From NCBI RefSeq assembly GCF_000192865.1, contig NC_015276.1, positions 558,001-622,000 of the forward strand: a DNA stretch of 64,000 nt, written 5' to 3'. The first letter of the stretch is position 1. Each line of letters opens with the position of its first letter. This DNA comes from Marinomonas mediterranea MMB-1. Lineage in GTDB: Bacteria > Pseudomonadota > Gammaproteobacteria > Pseudomonadales > Marinomonadaceae. The position numbers and the translations under genes were made by a program. Under the pieces are notes generated by a model. The model worked only from the letters and a program-made list of their open reading frames with translations, had not been told where the DNA came from and did no database searches. Shown here one piece after another: positions 44,304 to 54,113 of the stretch.

Positions 44304-44825
44304 TTATTTGCCTTCTTTGTCAGCAATTTCTCTAATACCGTATTCTTCATCTAGTATTTTTCCGATGACATTGCTGCCAGCCAAATGATGGCCGTATTGC
44401 ATGTGTAAGCAACGAACTTGGTCCCAATTCTTTATGCCGCCAATTCCCAGCGTTTCAAAAAGCGTTGTGAAGCCTTTTTCTTCGATAATCGATTTATGCT
44501 CGTCTGTCATCGCATCCCAACGGCGTGCGATATAGTCTCGATGAGAGTCGTGGTAGGCCTCACGTAGCTCTGGATCGTCTTTTATTCGTTGCTCTAGCTC
44601 TTTTACGACACCTTGGCTTTCTATACGCGCGAGCGCTTTGTCAATGGCGCTGCTGGAAAGCCAATAGAATGTAGGAAAAGGTTGGTTAAACACCCAAGTT
44701 TCCATTTCTAACACTTGTGGAATGCCATGAGGAGAATAGTGGGCAATGCGTCGAATACCGCTGGGCGTTCTGCCAAGCTGGCGAGTGATGATTTCAAGAT
44801 CATCTGCACTTAAAGGTGTGGTCAT
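44304..44825 (-). CDS. DUF501 domain protein
   Basis: The 173-residue protein carries the DUF501 pattern: LEIITRQLGRTPSGIRRIAHYSPHGIPQVLEM, PFPTFYWLSSSAIDKALARIE and GIGGIKNWDQVRCLHMQYGHHLAGSNVIG. This family is widespread in actinobacteria and also occurs in marine gammaproteobacteria; its function is not known to me. It has no membrane segment or signal peptide. It is located after a PilZ-like gene on the same strand, 35 bases away, and may be co-transcribed. Confidence 0.8.
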   Translation of the reverse strand: MTTPLSADDLEIITRQLGRTPSGIRRIAHYSPHGIPQVLEMETWVFNQPFPTFYWLSSSAIDKALARIESQGVVKELEQRIKDDPELREAYHDSHRDYIARRWDAMTDEHKSIIEEKGFTTLFETLGIGGIKNWDQVRCLHMQYGHHLAGSNVIGKILDEEYGIREIADKEGK

Positions 44826-44859
44826 AATATTTGTTTGATCGTATTTAGAATTGGTTAGC

Positions 44860-45270
44860 TTACGCTAAGAAAGCTGGGAAACTGGCAGCAAATTTTTGAA
44901 TCCATTCCGCTGCAGCTTCATTATAGTTTAAACGTCGCCCCTGAATTTTGGCTTGTCTTCGATAGTGTTCTATTTGGGAAAGCTGCTCGACCATCCTTAC
45001 GCAAAAACAGTCGTCATTTACGGGAAACTCGATTGCGATCCGGTATTCCCCCTGCTCAGAGTCACACCATGCTATGCGGCCAGTCACGCAAAAATTTGGG
45101 TCAATATCAGCAAGCGTAACTCGCACGGAGCACCCTTGTGAATATTTGTCTGCAACCAGACAGGTTATTCCTACAAAACCCATACGCTCAGAGGTCAGTG
45201 CGGGGAACGCCTGATCTTCAATGACAGCAATATCTAAAGGTAGGTCTTTAGGATGCGCAACAAATTCCAT
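44860..45270 (-). CDS. PilZ-like domain protein
   Basis: The protein has 136 residues. The central part (GCSVRVTLADIDPNFCVTGRIAWCDSEQGEYRIAIEF) has the beta-barrel pattern of PilZ domains, with an ADI-type turn and the YRIAIEF strand. The canonical RxxxR c-di-GMP-binding motif at the N-terminal edge is not seen, so binding of c-di-GMP is doubtful. The remainder is basic and helical. The function is unknown; the family assignment is moderate. Confidence 0.5.
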   Translation of the reverse strand: MEFVAHPKDLPLDIAVIEDQAFPALTSERMGFVGITCLVADKYSQGCSVRVTLADIDPNFCVTGRIAWCDSEQGEYRIAIEFPVNDDCFCVRMVEQLSQIEHYRRQAKIQGRRLNYNEAAAEWIQKFAASFPAFLA

Positions 45271-45528
45271 CGCAACAAGCCAGATGATTCTTTAATTCAG
45301 GTTATCGGCAGTAAAGCCAGAGTATTTAAAAATGAAAGCGAATTGTACGCTTTTTGTTCTGGCTGTACAGACGAATTTTAAAATTAGCGAGATTAAATTC
45401 ATAACCGATACTTATATTCAAGGTTTCCATTCTCACAGCTTCTTTTTTAGAAGTGCACGTAAGTAAATCTGGTCAAAAAATAGTAGGTCAGATCAATATA
45501 GCTGGCCCGGTCACAAGAGGGGAGTGGT

Positions 45529-46944
45529 TTATCCCTTTTGCAGTTTGACACAGAGTTCTCCTAACTCTTTTAAGCAGGTTTCGACCTTATTGCTCCAAGG
45601 TAATGCATAGTTAATCCTTATATGATGACTAAACTGCTGCTCAATGTAAAAAACGTTACCAGGTAAGATGCCAATACCCGATTGAATCGCTTGTTCATGT
45701 AATGCTAGCGCATTTATAGAATTTGGCAGAATAATCCATAATAAAAAACCGCCCAATGGTGAAGAAATTTCAGTATTGGGTGGAAAATACTGTTCTATTG
45801 CTCTTTTACACTTGTTCAGGTTCTCTTTATAGACTGCGGTGGTTTTACGCAAATGTCTATCATAAGCGCCATTTTCTAAGAAATTTGCTACAGCCGTTTG
45901 AGTGAGAGTCGGCGTTGATACCGAGCTTACATAGGAAAGGTGTTCAATCTTGGATTGGTATTTTTGACTAATGATCCAGCCAACTCTAAAACCTGGCGCG
46001 ATACTTTTCGAAAAGGAGCTGCAATACGTAATGTCGGCGTTAGGCGCTTCGCAAAGCAGTGCTTTGGCGCGACGATCTGAGTAGGAAAGCTCACCGTAAA
46101 CATCGTCTTCAATGAGTGGAATAGAGTATGTACTGCAGAGCTTAAGCAGTGATTTTCGATTTTCTGAAGAGAGCGTCGCCCCTGTCGGATTTTGGTAATT
46201 AGGTGTGATTATAGCGGCCTTTAGAGGCAAGTTATTAGCGGCTTCTTGAAGTACTGTTAAGTCTATACCTGTGTTGTGTGAGCAAGGAATTTCTATTGCG
46301 TTAAGCTCAAGCAGTTCTATTGCCTGTAGCACGCCATGGTAAGTTGGGCTTTCTATAGCAATGACATCACCCGGTTTTGTTATTGCTTTGAGCGCAAGAA
46401 TAATCGCATTCTGGCAGCCTAGCGTAATAATTATGTCGTCAGGTTGGACTTTGCAGCCTGCATCCAGCATGCGTATCGCTATTTGCCTTCTAAGGTGCTC
46501 ACTGCCTTTTGCTTCTGAATAGTCGACACAGACCTCTGGCTCTAACCGCATTAAGCGGCCAACCGAGCGCTGCAATTGACGAACAGGAAGGAAGTGGGTG
46601 CTGGGAATTGAGCTGGAAAATCGTGTTACCTGTTCGCCTGTATGTTGTTGTAGAAGTGTCTCGATAAGGTGAGTTGTGGGCTTTTCGATGTTGGTTGGAA
46701 TTCTGTCATCCGACGTTTCGTTCTCTAGAAGTGTATCTTGAACGAAATACCCTTTTTGAGGACGGGCTTTAATAATGCCTCTGTCTTCCAACAAACTATA
46801 GGCTTGTAAAATAGTTGCAACGCTAACGTGTAATTGCTTACTGGATTTACGAACCGAGGGAATTTTAGTTCCAGGCGCAAAGATGCCGTCTCTCACTTGG
46901 AGCTCTATCTGGTCAGCGATCTTTTCGTATAACGGTAGATCCAT
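45529..46944 (-). CDS. MocR-type GntR regulator with aminotransferase domain
   Basis: The 471-residue protein has an N-terminal GntR winged helix (about 5-70, with LYEKIADQIELQVRDGIFAPGTKIPSVRK) and a fold-type I aminotransferase domain with ITPNYQNPTGATLSSENR and the PLP lysine in SSFSKSIAPGFRVGW. MocR proteins use PLP as a sensor and regulate vitamin B6, GABA or amino-acid genes. The target is usually next door; here the divergent gene is a chemoreceptor more than 350 bases away, so the target is uncertain. Confidence 0.9.
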   Translation of the reverse strand: MDLPLYEKIADQIELQVRDGIFAPGTKIPSVRKSSKQLHVSVATILQAYSLLEDRGIIKARPQKGYFVQDTLLENETSDDRIPTNIEKPTTHLIETLLQQHTGEQVTRFSSSIPSTHFLPVRQLQRSVGRLMRLEPEVCVDYSEAKGSEHLRRQIAIRMLDAGCKVQPDDIIITLGCQNAIILALKAITKPGDVIAIESPTYHGVLQAIELLELNAIEIPCSHNTGIDLTVLQEAANNLPLKAAIITPNYQNPTGATLSSENRKSLLKLCSTYSIPLIEDDVYGELSYSDRRAKALLCEAPNADITYCSSFSKSIAPGFRVGWIISQKYQSKIEHLSYVSSVSTPTLTQTAVANFLENGAYDRHLRKTTAVYKENLNKCKRAIEQYFPPNTEISSPLGGFLLWIILPNSINALALHEQAIQSGIGILPGNVFYIEQQFSHHIRINYALPWSNKVETCLKELGELCVKLQKG

Positions 46945-47306
46945 ATAAAAAGTAAATTATTGCAAACAGGATCGGAAAATTTACCAGATACGGGCCAACA
47001 AAGAAATGTAGGAAGTAAAATCCGTCTAGTTAAAAAAGTTATGATTAGATATCCTCAATTCATTAGTACATAATTGCGATTTATTTTGTAAAAAAATGTA
47101 GATCTGACTTGTTGGTCAGAATACACTGTTTTTATTGCTCGTCTGGAATGGATCATCCGCGTTGTCTCAATTGGATTGTTAATGTCAGGAAGGTGCGAGT
47201 TAGCTTTCAGGTCAACATTAGTTGGCTTATTCATACTGTCTGTTTCTTGATGTTCCTATGGTTTCGTTGGTTTCACTTAATTTGAGTCAGGTTTAGAGGT
47301 ATTGAT
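46945..47306. other. Gap between MocR regulator and chemoreceptor gene
   Basis: No supported gene. It must hold the divergent promoters. A short palindrome CTGACTTGTTGGTCAG lies near 47105-47120. I did not find a convincing sigma-28 flagellar promoter for the chemoreceptor. Confidence 0.4.
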
Positions 47307-49283
47307 ATGTCATTGTCCGTCGTCCAGCGGGTTTTATTAGGTTTTGGAGTGTTGCTCGCGCTCTTGTTAACTGTCGCGGCAACTGGTTTTTCGGGAATAA
47401 ATAAAGTCGAGCAACGTCTCGAACGAGTGACGGGCGAAGTGTCCGATATCGTCTCCTCTAGCAATAAATTGAACGATGAGCTATCTAAAGCGAACTCGTC
47501 AGTGCTTCAATATTTACTCAGCTTAACGCCCACTACACTTGATTCTGCACAACAAGATTACGGTTCCCATAAAGTCCTGTTTGACTCTTCTATCAGTCAT
47601 TTGGGTTCTGTATTGGCGAATTACTCTGAACTTCAAACTTTAATCGGTGATATCAATTCTGAATCAGAGACATTTTTTGGTATCGCCAATAGAGCGATGT
47701 CAAATCATAGAAAAATGATTGTGCTCAGAGATGAGGTTAATACGTCGAAGTTAGATCTTAAAGACTCTCTTTCTTTTGCGGCTGAAGACCTTGGTATGCT
47801 CGAAGACGATGGCGACACATCAGAAGTGAAGTTCGCTGCTTCTTATGTTCGTAGCCAAATTGAAAGCCTAACGGTTACTGCTGGCGATTACTTTGATCAA
47901 AGTGATCTGGATCATATGCAAGATTTGCGTAACCAAATGAGCAAAAATGTCACAGCGATGCAAGGCAAGATGCAATATTTGGATGATGATTCCATTGTTG
48001 AATTGGTCAATGAAGTCATCGACGGCATAGCAAATGAAAACGGTGTGATAAATAAAGCGTACGAATATGTCAGTCTAGATCAAGAAGCGGAATCCATTGC
48101 GGCCATGCTTGGAAAGAGTATGGGTAAGATGCAGACCAATGTTGTTGCTTTGCTTAACGGCGCTGAAGTTATTCAAGAACAGTCCAAAAATGAGGCGACT
48201 GACGCAGCGACGTTAAGTAAATCCATTGTAGCCATAACCGTTATTATCTCTGTTGTGTTGGCGATTGCCGTTGCATTTTGGGTCGGCCGTAGTATTCGTG
48301 TTCCGCTCGCTCAAGTGATGAAGGTTCTTGATGTTGTTGCAAACGGTGATTTTACATCGCGTATAAAAATAGAGACAAAAGACGAATTTGGAGACTTGGC
48401 GAAATGGGTGAACAGCCTTGTTGATCGCCTACGTGAAGTAATGGGGCAAATTGATCAAGCCTCCAATGCAGTGAACCGCTCTTCCAAAGCGAATTATGAC
48501 TCTGCTGTACAGACTCAATCAATGATGAAGCAACAAAATGAGAAAACGACCAATGTTGCTTCGGCCATGACTGAGATGGCGGCAACCGTGAATGAAGTTG
48601 CACAAAATGCTGAGATAACGCTCCATAAAATACAGGCCGTTGATCAGAGTGCTGCCAATAGTCGCGATAAAATGGAGCATAATATTGGTGAGGTGGAAAG
48701 CCTTGTTAATCAAATTGAATCGTCTACAGAGGTTGTTAACCGCTTGGATGAGCATTCGAAAAATATTGGTCGGATCCTTGAGGTCATACAAGATATTGCA
48801 GAGCAAACGAATTTGCTTGCCTTGAACGCTGCAATCGAAGCGGCGCGGGCTGGAGAGCAAGGACGAGGTTTTGCTGTCGTCGCCGATGAGGTGCGAACAT
48901 TAGCAACGCGAACTCATGATTCAACAGAAGAAATACAAAATGTCATTGGGCAGCTGCAAAAGGGCGTTAAAGAAACCGTCTCTAGCATGCAGGTCTGCCG
49001 CAACAATGCGTATTCAAGCGTTGACGAAGCTCGAAATGTAGGGGTTGCGTTGGTCGATCTTCAGTCACTAATGAATGAAATTCGGGATTTAAGTACCCAA
49101 ATTGCTACAGCCGCAGAACAGCAATCTTCCGTTGCTCAAGAAATTAATCAGAGTGTCCATGACATTGCAGACAGCTCTGAGATGGCCTCAGAAGGTGCTA
49201 AGGAGGGGCAAGAGTCTTGCCGTACCGTGTCTGAACTTGCTTCAAAACAACAAGCGTTGCTGGCTCAGTTTAAGATTTTATAG
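47307..49283 (+). CDS. Methyl-accepting chemotaxis protein
   Basis: The 658-residue receptor has membrane helices at about 7-29 and 305-326, with an all-helical periplasmic domain of about 270 residues between them, which looks like a double four-helix (HBM-like) sensor. A HAMP domain (about 328-380) and the signalling domain follow with AEQTNLLALNAAIEAARAGEQGRGFAVVADEVR. No C-terminal NWETF-type pentapeptide is present. It senses an unknown ligand and signals to CheA through CheW. Confidence 0.93.
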   Translation: MSLSVVQRVLLGFGVLLALLLTVAATGFSGINKVEQRLERVTGEVSDIVSSSNKLNDELSKANSSVLQYLLSLTPTTLDSAQQDYGSHKVLFDSSISHLGSVLANYSELQTLIGDINSESETFFGIANRAMSNHRKMIVLRDEVNTSKLDLKDSLSFAAEDLGMLEDDGDTSEVKFAASYVRSQIESLTVTAGDYFDQSDLDHMQDLRNQMSKNVTAMQGKMQYLDDDSIVELVNEVIDGIANENGVINKAYEYVSLDQEAESIAAMLGKSMGKMQTNVVALLNGAEVIQEQSKNEATDAATLSKSIVAITVIISVVLAIAVAFWVGRSIRVPLAQVMKVLDVVANGDFTSRIKIETKDEFGDLAKWVNSLVDRLREVMGQIDQASNAVNRSSKANYDSAVQTQSMMKQQNEKTTNVASAMTEMAATVNEVAQNAEITLHKIQAVDQSAANSRDKMEHNIGEVESLVNQIESSTEVVNRLDEHSKNIGRILEVIQDIAEQTNLLALNAAIEAARAGEQGRGFAVVADEVRTLATRTHDSTEEIQNVIGQLQKGVKETVSSMQVCRNNAYSSVDEARNVGVALVDLQSLMNEIRDLSTQIATAAEQQSSVAQEINQSVHDIADSSEMASEGAKEGQESCRTVSELASKQQALLAQFKIL

Positions 49284-49390
49284 CGTTACTTACTCTACAT
49301 ATCAAAAGGTCAGTGCTGTCGCATACGTGGCGCTCTTCTGTGCTTTTGCTGTAAGATGGTGTGTAAGAGATAACGTTTCGGAGAAGATAT

Positions 49391-49870
49391 ATGTCCATTC
49401 AAGTGGATGACATGATGCCATATGGGCAGTTTCAGGTGATGGGCGACAATGGTCCAGAAAACGTTGACGTAACAGAGTTCTTTTCTGGCAAGAGAGTCAT
49501 TATGTTTGCTGTACCGGGGGCGTTCACGCCAACCTGCAGTATTAGTCACTTACCTGGTTTTGTGGTGCATTTCGATGCATTTAAAGAAAAATGCATTGAT
49601 GAGATAGTATGTCTTTCAGTCAATGATGTGTTTGTCATGGACGCGTGGGGCAAGGCGAACAATGCTGAAAACCTTGTAATGGCGGCCGATGGGTTGGCAG
49701 AGTTAACCACGTCACTTGGTTTAGAGTTGGACATATCAACGGCGAAACTCGGGATTCGAAGTCGGCGTTATGCCATGCTGGTTGATAATGGCATTGTTAG
49801 TAACCTTTGGCTTGAAGAACCAGGCGAATACAAAATCAGTTCGGCGGAGCATGTTCTTAGCCAAATTTAA
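49391..49870 (+). CDS. Peroxiredoxin, Prx5-like
   Basis: The 159-residue thioredoxin-fold peroxidase has the catalytic motif VPGAFTPTCS with peroxidatic C49, followed by the GFVVHFDAFKEKCIDEIVCLSVNDVFVMDAWGK pattern of the Prx5 family. It reduces hydrogen peroxide and organic peroxides with thiol donors. The resolving cysteine is not obvious (candidates C68 and C75). The ATG follows GGAGAAGAT at a good distance. It stands alone. Confidence 0.9.
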   Translation: MSIQVDDMMPYGQFQVMGDNGPENVDVTEFFSGKRVIMFAVPGAFTPTCSISHLPGFVVHFDAFKEKCIDEIVCLSVNDVFVMDAWGKANNAENLVMAADGLAELTTSLGLELDISTAKLGIRSRRYAMLVDNGIVSNLWLEEPGEYKISSAEHVLSQI

Positions 49871-50015
49871 AAATTACGATAAAAGCCGCTTTTATCGTTT
49901 TAGCGCCTTTGTATCAATTGTGTAGCAATATGGATACTTTGCGTCGAACTTGAAAAATTGAAAATAACGACCAAAATCTAAAGTAAGACAATAACATACG
50001 AGAAGGAGTGCGATT

Positions 50016-51389
50016 ATGTCGTTGGAAGATCGCGTTAATGCTTTAGTTGCGCCAAAGGGTGCATTGGAAATACTTTCTCAGGACGAAATCACTCGATTGT
50101 CTGTTGGATCAGGGTCATTACATGATTTGTTCAGGCGCTGTGCGCTGGCGATTTTGAATTGTGGAAGCGATTCAGATGACGCCGCGGCGGTCATGGAAGA
50201 ATTTAAAAATTTTGAGATTACCATCGTTCAGCAAGAACGTGGTGTTAAGCTGCAATTGGACAATGCACCAAGCAGTGCGTTTGTTGATGGCAAAATGATT
50301 AGCAGCGTTCGTGAAATGTTGTTTAGTGTTCTGCGAGACATCATCTTTACGTTTCAGGAATACAATCTTGAGCGTGGCCTGTCGAGCGCTAGCTCTGAAA
50401 AGATTACCAATGTGGTGTTTGAGTTGCTACGCAATGCAAACGTTTTTAGAAGAATACGTACTCCAGATATGGTGGTGTGTTGGGGAGGCCACTCAATAGC
50501 GCGTCATGAATACGACTACACTAAAAAAGTAGGACATGAACTGGGCTTACGGGAACTTAATATTTGTACCGGATGTGGCCCCGGTGCCATGAAAGGCCCA
50601 ATGAAAGGGGCTGCAATCGCCCACGCTAAGCAGCGAATCACCAATGGTGTCTACCTTGGGTTAACCGAGCCCGGTATTATCGCAGCAGAATCGCCCAATC
50701 CCATTGTGAATCAATTGGTGATAATGCCGGATATTGAAAAAAGGCTGGAAGCCTTTGTACGTACAGGCCATGGTATCGTTGTTTTTCCTGGTGGTGCGGG
50801 AACCGCTGAGGAAATTCTCTATCTATTGGGCATATTAATGCACCCAGAAAATGCAGACATTCCTTTCCCTCTTGTCTTTACTGGTCCGAAAGAAAGTGCG
50901 GCATACTTTGAGCAGATTCATGCATTCTTAGGCGATGTTCTTGGTGAAGAGGCTCAAGCCAAGTATCAAATTGTGATAGACGATGAAACTGAAGTTGCTC
51001 GTATCATGAAGGAAGGAATGGAGGAAGTTCGTCAATATCGAAAACAGCATCATGACGCTTTCTACTATAACTGGATGTTACATATCCCGGAAGAGTTTCA
51101 ACACCCGTTTGAGCCAACGCATGAAAAAGTCAGAGAGTTGAATTTGCATTATGATCAGGAGAAACACCTTCTCGCGGCGGATTTACGTCGAGCATTTTCA
51201 ACGATTGTCGCAGGTAATGTAAAAGCGCAAGGGGTTCAGTATATTAAGGAAAATGGACCTTTTGAAATTCATGGCGACAAAAAACTGCTTAAGAAATTAG
51301 ATGCTCTTTTAGAAGCATTTGTTAAGCAGCAGCGTATGAAGCTGCCAGGCAGTGCATACGTTCCATGTTATAAAGTCATTACGGATTAA
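50016..51389 (+). CDS. ppnN: Nucleotide 5'-monophosphate nucleosidase PpnN (YgdH)
   Basis: The 457-residue protein matches PpnN in length and order: an N-terminal PpnN-specific domain, then the LOG-type nucleosidase core (about 140-350, with GCGPGAMKGPMKGA and FPGGAGTAEEILYLLGIL) and a C-terminal domain. It cleaves purine nucleotide monophosphates to base plus ribose-5-phosphate and in E. coli is stimulated by (p)ppGpp. The start ATG has GAAGGAGTG upstream. A terminator follows at 51486-51524. Confidence 0.93.
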   Translation: MSLEDRVNALVAPKGALEILSQDEITRLSVGSGSLHDLFRRCALAILNCGSDSDDAAAVMEEFKNFEITIVQQERGVKLQLDNAPSSAFVDGKMISSVREMLFSVLRDIIFTFQEYNLERGLSSASSEKITNVVFELLRNANVFRRIRTPDMVVCWGGHSIARHEYDYTKKVGHELGLRELNICTGCGPGAMKGPMKGAAIAHAKQRITNGVYLGLTEPGIIAAESPNPIVNQLVIMPDIEKRLEAFVRTGHGIVVFPGGAGTAEEILYLLGILMHPENADIPFPLVFTGPKESAAYFEQIHAFLGDVLGEEAQAKYQIVIDDETEVARIMKEGMEEVRQYRKQHHDAFYYNWMLHIPEEFQHPFEPTHEKVRELNLHYDQEKHLLAADLRRAFSTIVAGNVKAQGVQYIKENGPFEIHGDKKLLKKLDALLEAFVKQQRMKLPGSAYVPCYKVITD

Positions 51390-51485
51390 GCGTTTGTACT
51401 AGTAGCATACTCACCGCTGTGCTTAAGGACGCTGATAGCGTGCTAGAGCGCGCAACGTAATTGAGTCTGCAATATCATGAAGCCA

Positions 51486-51524
51486 GAAATAAAAAGGGAG
51501 CTTGTTAGGTTCCCTTTTTATTTC
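51486..51524. terminator. Terminator between ppnN and gshA
   Basis: A perfect 14-bp stem (GAAATAAAAAGGGA at 51486-51499 with its complement at 51511-51524), an 11-base loop, and A/T runs on either side for bidirectional use. Confidence 0.8.
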
Positions 51525-51605
51525 TTTGTTTCTGGTTATTTGCTTCTGTCTCTATGCTATGCCTATGGTTCGAGGCTTAAGCTTATAGAAGCGCCAGTTG
51601 AGTGA

Positions 51606-53264
51606 TTACTGAGGTTTTAAGTATTCGTTTAGGAAGGTATCGAAGTCCACTTGATCCGATGCTTCGATTTCTTGTTGCTTTTGAATAGAACTGATGGCTT
51701 TTTCTTCAAACTGACGTAGCGTATCTTTAGAAGGCCTAGATACTAGCCATTCGGCCTGTTGTTCTTTTGCACGTTGCTCCATTGCAAGCTGATAGCTGCC
51801 ATGTTGGCTAACGGATTCAAGTAGCTTTGATGAGGGTAAGAATTTAGGGTTATCTAATTTCTCTTTTTGTTTTTCTATCGATTTCACATAGCTTGAGTTG
51901 CCCGTTTTTAGCGTCAAAAACTCTGCAACCTGCGACAGCTCGTTGAGTAAGCCTGACAGCTGCGAATTCAAGGTTCTTGGTCCATGCCCAAAATCAAATT
52001 CATAGCTGAGGTTTTGACCGTGCTTAGCAATCGATTGCTGAGTTGTTCGTAGGCGTTGGCACTCATCGCTTGTTAATTTTTCGTCTCCGCGAAGGGCGCA
52101 ATAAACGAGAAATGTATCGAGGAAATACAGTGTTTCTTTGGTCATGCCAATGGGTGAGTCTGGATCTAAGTCCATAATTCGAACTTCGATGTACTCAACG
52201 CCACGTTGTTGAAGCGCCGCACTAGGGTGTTCGCCAGACATGGTGACACGCTTAGGTCGAATATCGCTGTAATACTCATTTTCTATTTGCAGTAAATTAC
52301 AGCTTAGTTGTTTGTATTCGCCGTCGACTTTCGTACCAATATTCTGGTAGGCGGGGTAAGGTGTTTTGAGCGCTTCTTTGATTGTCTGAATATAGGTGTT
52401 TACTTCGTTATAGCAAACATAGAGTCCATCCTGTGCTTTGTTTTGGTAGCCTAAATCACTCATTCTAAGCGACGTTGATTCTTTACCAACCCAAGTGTTT
52501 GATCCCATTTCATCAAGATCTTTTGGCTTGTCACTTAAAAAGCTACTATCAACGGCGGATGACGCGCCAAATAGAACGGACAGTGCCCATGAGCTTCGTC
52601 TGAAATTTCTAATCAAGGCGAAGTATTGGGACGACTTAAATTCTTGAAGTGCGTCATTATCAGCTATATCAACTTGTTTATAGTCGGCCAAAAAACGCCA
52701 AAAATCACGATCAAACGAAAAGTTATAGTGCATGCCTGCAATGCATTGCATGATACGACCATAGCGATTTGAGAGGCCCTCGCGGTAGACGCGTTTTAGT
52801 TTGCCAGTATTTGACTCCCCAAAATACGCGATCGGTACTTCTGAGTTATCAGATAAATTGCACGGCATGCTGCCTGGCCATAGATACTCGTTTTGACTCG
52901 CTAATGTATATTGAGTGACATGATGAATGGATTCAAGCTCAGTCATCACGCCTTCGACAGAAGGGTGTACACCCGTAATAAATTCGAGCAGTGCTTCAGA
53001 ATAATCCGTCGTAACGGAATCATGTGTTAGAGCGGAGCCTAGTTTTTCAGGGTGCGGTTGCTGGGAAATCCTTCCGTTTTCTGCATTTATTCTCAATGCT
53101 TCGCGCTCTACTCCGCGATGAAATTGAACCGCCGATAGATCATTGTTTGTAAGATGGGTCGATAAAGCTTCTAAAGCATCGGTTAATTTGGTCAAGGAAC
53201 AATCCTTCCCATTAGTCATTTGTAGTTGGTATTGATTGTACTTGGCATGGGAATCGTTCAGCAA
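51606..53264 (-). CDS. gshA: Glutamate-cysteine ligase, type 1
   Basis: The 552-residue enzyme joins glutamate and cysteine in the first step of glutathione synthesis. Family stretches include FHRGVEREALRINAENGRIS near residue 44, GIMQCIAGMHYNFSF-like RIMQCIAGMHYNFSFDRDFW and YIEVRIMDLDPDSPIGM. An N-terminal ATG at 53264 gives slightly more sequence than most GshA; the internal ATG at residue 16 is an alternative start. It is transcribed alone. Confidence 0.95.
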   Translation of the reverse strand: MLNDSHAKYNQYQLQMTNGKDCSLTKLTDALEALSTHLTNNDLSAVQFHRGVEREALRINAENGRISQQPHPEKLGSALTHDSVTTDYSEALLEFITGVHPSVEGVMTELESIHHVTQYTLASQNEYLWPGSMPCNLSDNSEVPIAYFGESNTGKLKRVYREGLSNRYGRIMQCIAGMHYNFSFDRDFWRFLADYKQVDIADNDALQEFKSSQYFALIRNFRRSSWALSVLFGASSAVDSSFLSDKPKDLDEMGSNTWVGKESTSLRMSDLGYQNKAQDGLYVCYNEVNTYIQTIKEALKTPYPAYQNIGTKVDGEYKQLSCNLLQIENEYYSDIRPKRVTMSGEHPSAALQQRGVEYIEVRIMDLDPDSPIGMTKETLYFLDTFLVYCALRGDEKLTSDECQRLRTTQQSIAKHGQNLSYEFDFGHGPRTLNSQLSGLLNELSQVAEFLTLKTGNSSYVKSIEKQKEKLDNPKFLPSSKLLESVSQHGSYQLAMEQRAKEQQAEWLVSRPSKDTLRQFEEKAISSIQKQQEIEASDQVDFDTFLNEYLKPQ

Positions 53265-53419
53265 GGCTTTGAGGGTGGGCTTCCTAAATTCCTCACAGAT
53301 TTCCCGCTAACCCCCGTCGGTATTCATGTTAGGATGTTGTAAAATTAGCCTAAAAGAAGTCATTGCTCGACGACTGTGTACTCCAATACAGCGTTAAAAA
53401 TCTCTAAAACTGAATGTAA

Positions 53420-54031
53420 GTGAATTTAATTGATATGTTGAATAAAACGAAGTCTCTTTATATGGCGTTTGCCGTTCTATTGTTGGCTATTTTAGCCACG
53501 GCACTGTACATGCAAACGAATAATACAGAGAAAGCGAAGAGTACTCGCCTCGGTGGCGACTTTACATTGATGACCTCTGAAGGGCCGGTTTCTCTAAGTG
53601 ACTTTCCCAATAAAATGAAGCTTGTTTTCTTTGGCTATACGCACTGCCCTGATATTTGTCCGCTGACATTAGCCAATGTCAAAGTTGCGTTAAAGCAGTT
53701 GCCTGACGATGTTCGCAGCCAAGTACAGACTATTTTTATCAGCGTTGATCCTAAACGAGACACGCCAGAACATCTTTCACAATATGTTCATTTCTTTGAC
53801 CCTAGCTTTATCGGAGCGACCGACACACAGAAAAATATCGATAAGGTGGTGAAGCAATATGGAGCGTTTTACCGCTTTGTGGATATGCCGGATTCGTCAA
53901 TGGGTTATTCAGTTGACCACAGTGCCCAACTTTATTTAATGGGGAAGGATAACAAAATTAAAGAGTATCTCTTTCACGACTCTTCTTCCGAAGAGATTGC
54001 AGAGACGTTAAAGAAAGCGATTACGGGCTAA
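53420..54031 (+). CDS. SCO1/SenC family copper chaperone
   Basis: The protein has 203 residues from GTG 53420 (an ATG lies at 53435). A single N-terminal membrane anchor is at about 13-30. The thioredoxin-like domain has the copper ligands CPDIC (in GYTHCPDICPLTLANV) and the conserved histidine in VDHSAQLYL. SCO proteins supply copper for cytochrome oxidase CuA assembly or act in thiol redox control. Oxidase genes are not in this window. Confidence 0.92.
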   Translation: MNLIDMLNKTKSLYMAFAVLLLAILATALYMQTNNTEKAKSTRLGGDFTLMTSEGPVSLSDFPNKMKLVFFGYTHCPDICPLTLANVKVALKQLPDDVRSQVQTIFISVDPKRDTPEHLSQYVHFFDPSFIGATDTQKNIDKVVKQYGAFYRFVDMPDSSMGYSVDHSAQLYLMGKDNKIKEYLFHDSSSEEIAETLKKAITG

Positions 54032-54052
54032 TTATTTGCGCATATGGGGAGG

Positions 54053-54088
54053 ATTAAGCACTGAATAGTTGATAACTCAGTGCTTAAT
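54053..54088. terminator. Probable terminator between Sco and hisF
   Basis: A perfect 12-bp stem (ATTAAGCACTGA at 54053-54064 with TCAGTGCTTAAT at 54077-54088). The T-tail is weak on both strands, so termination efficiency is uncertain. Confidence 0.5.
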
Positions 54089-54113
54089 TTAGAGCTGACC
54101 TGAATGAGGGCGT

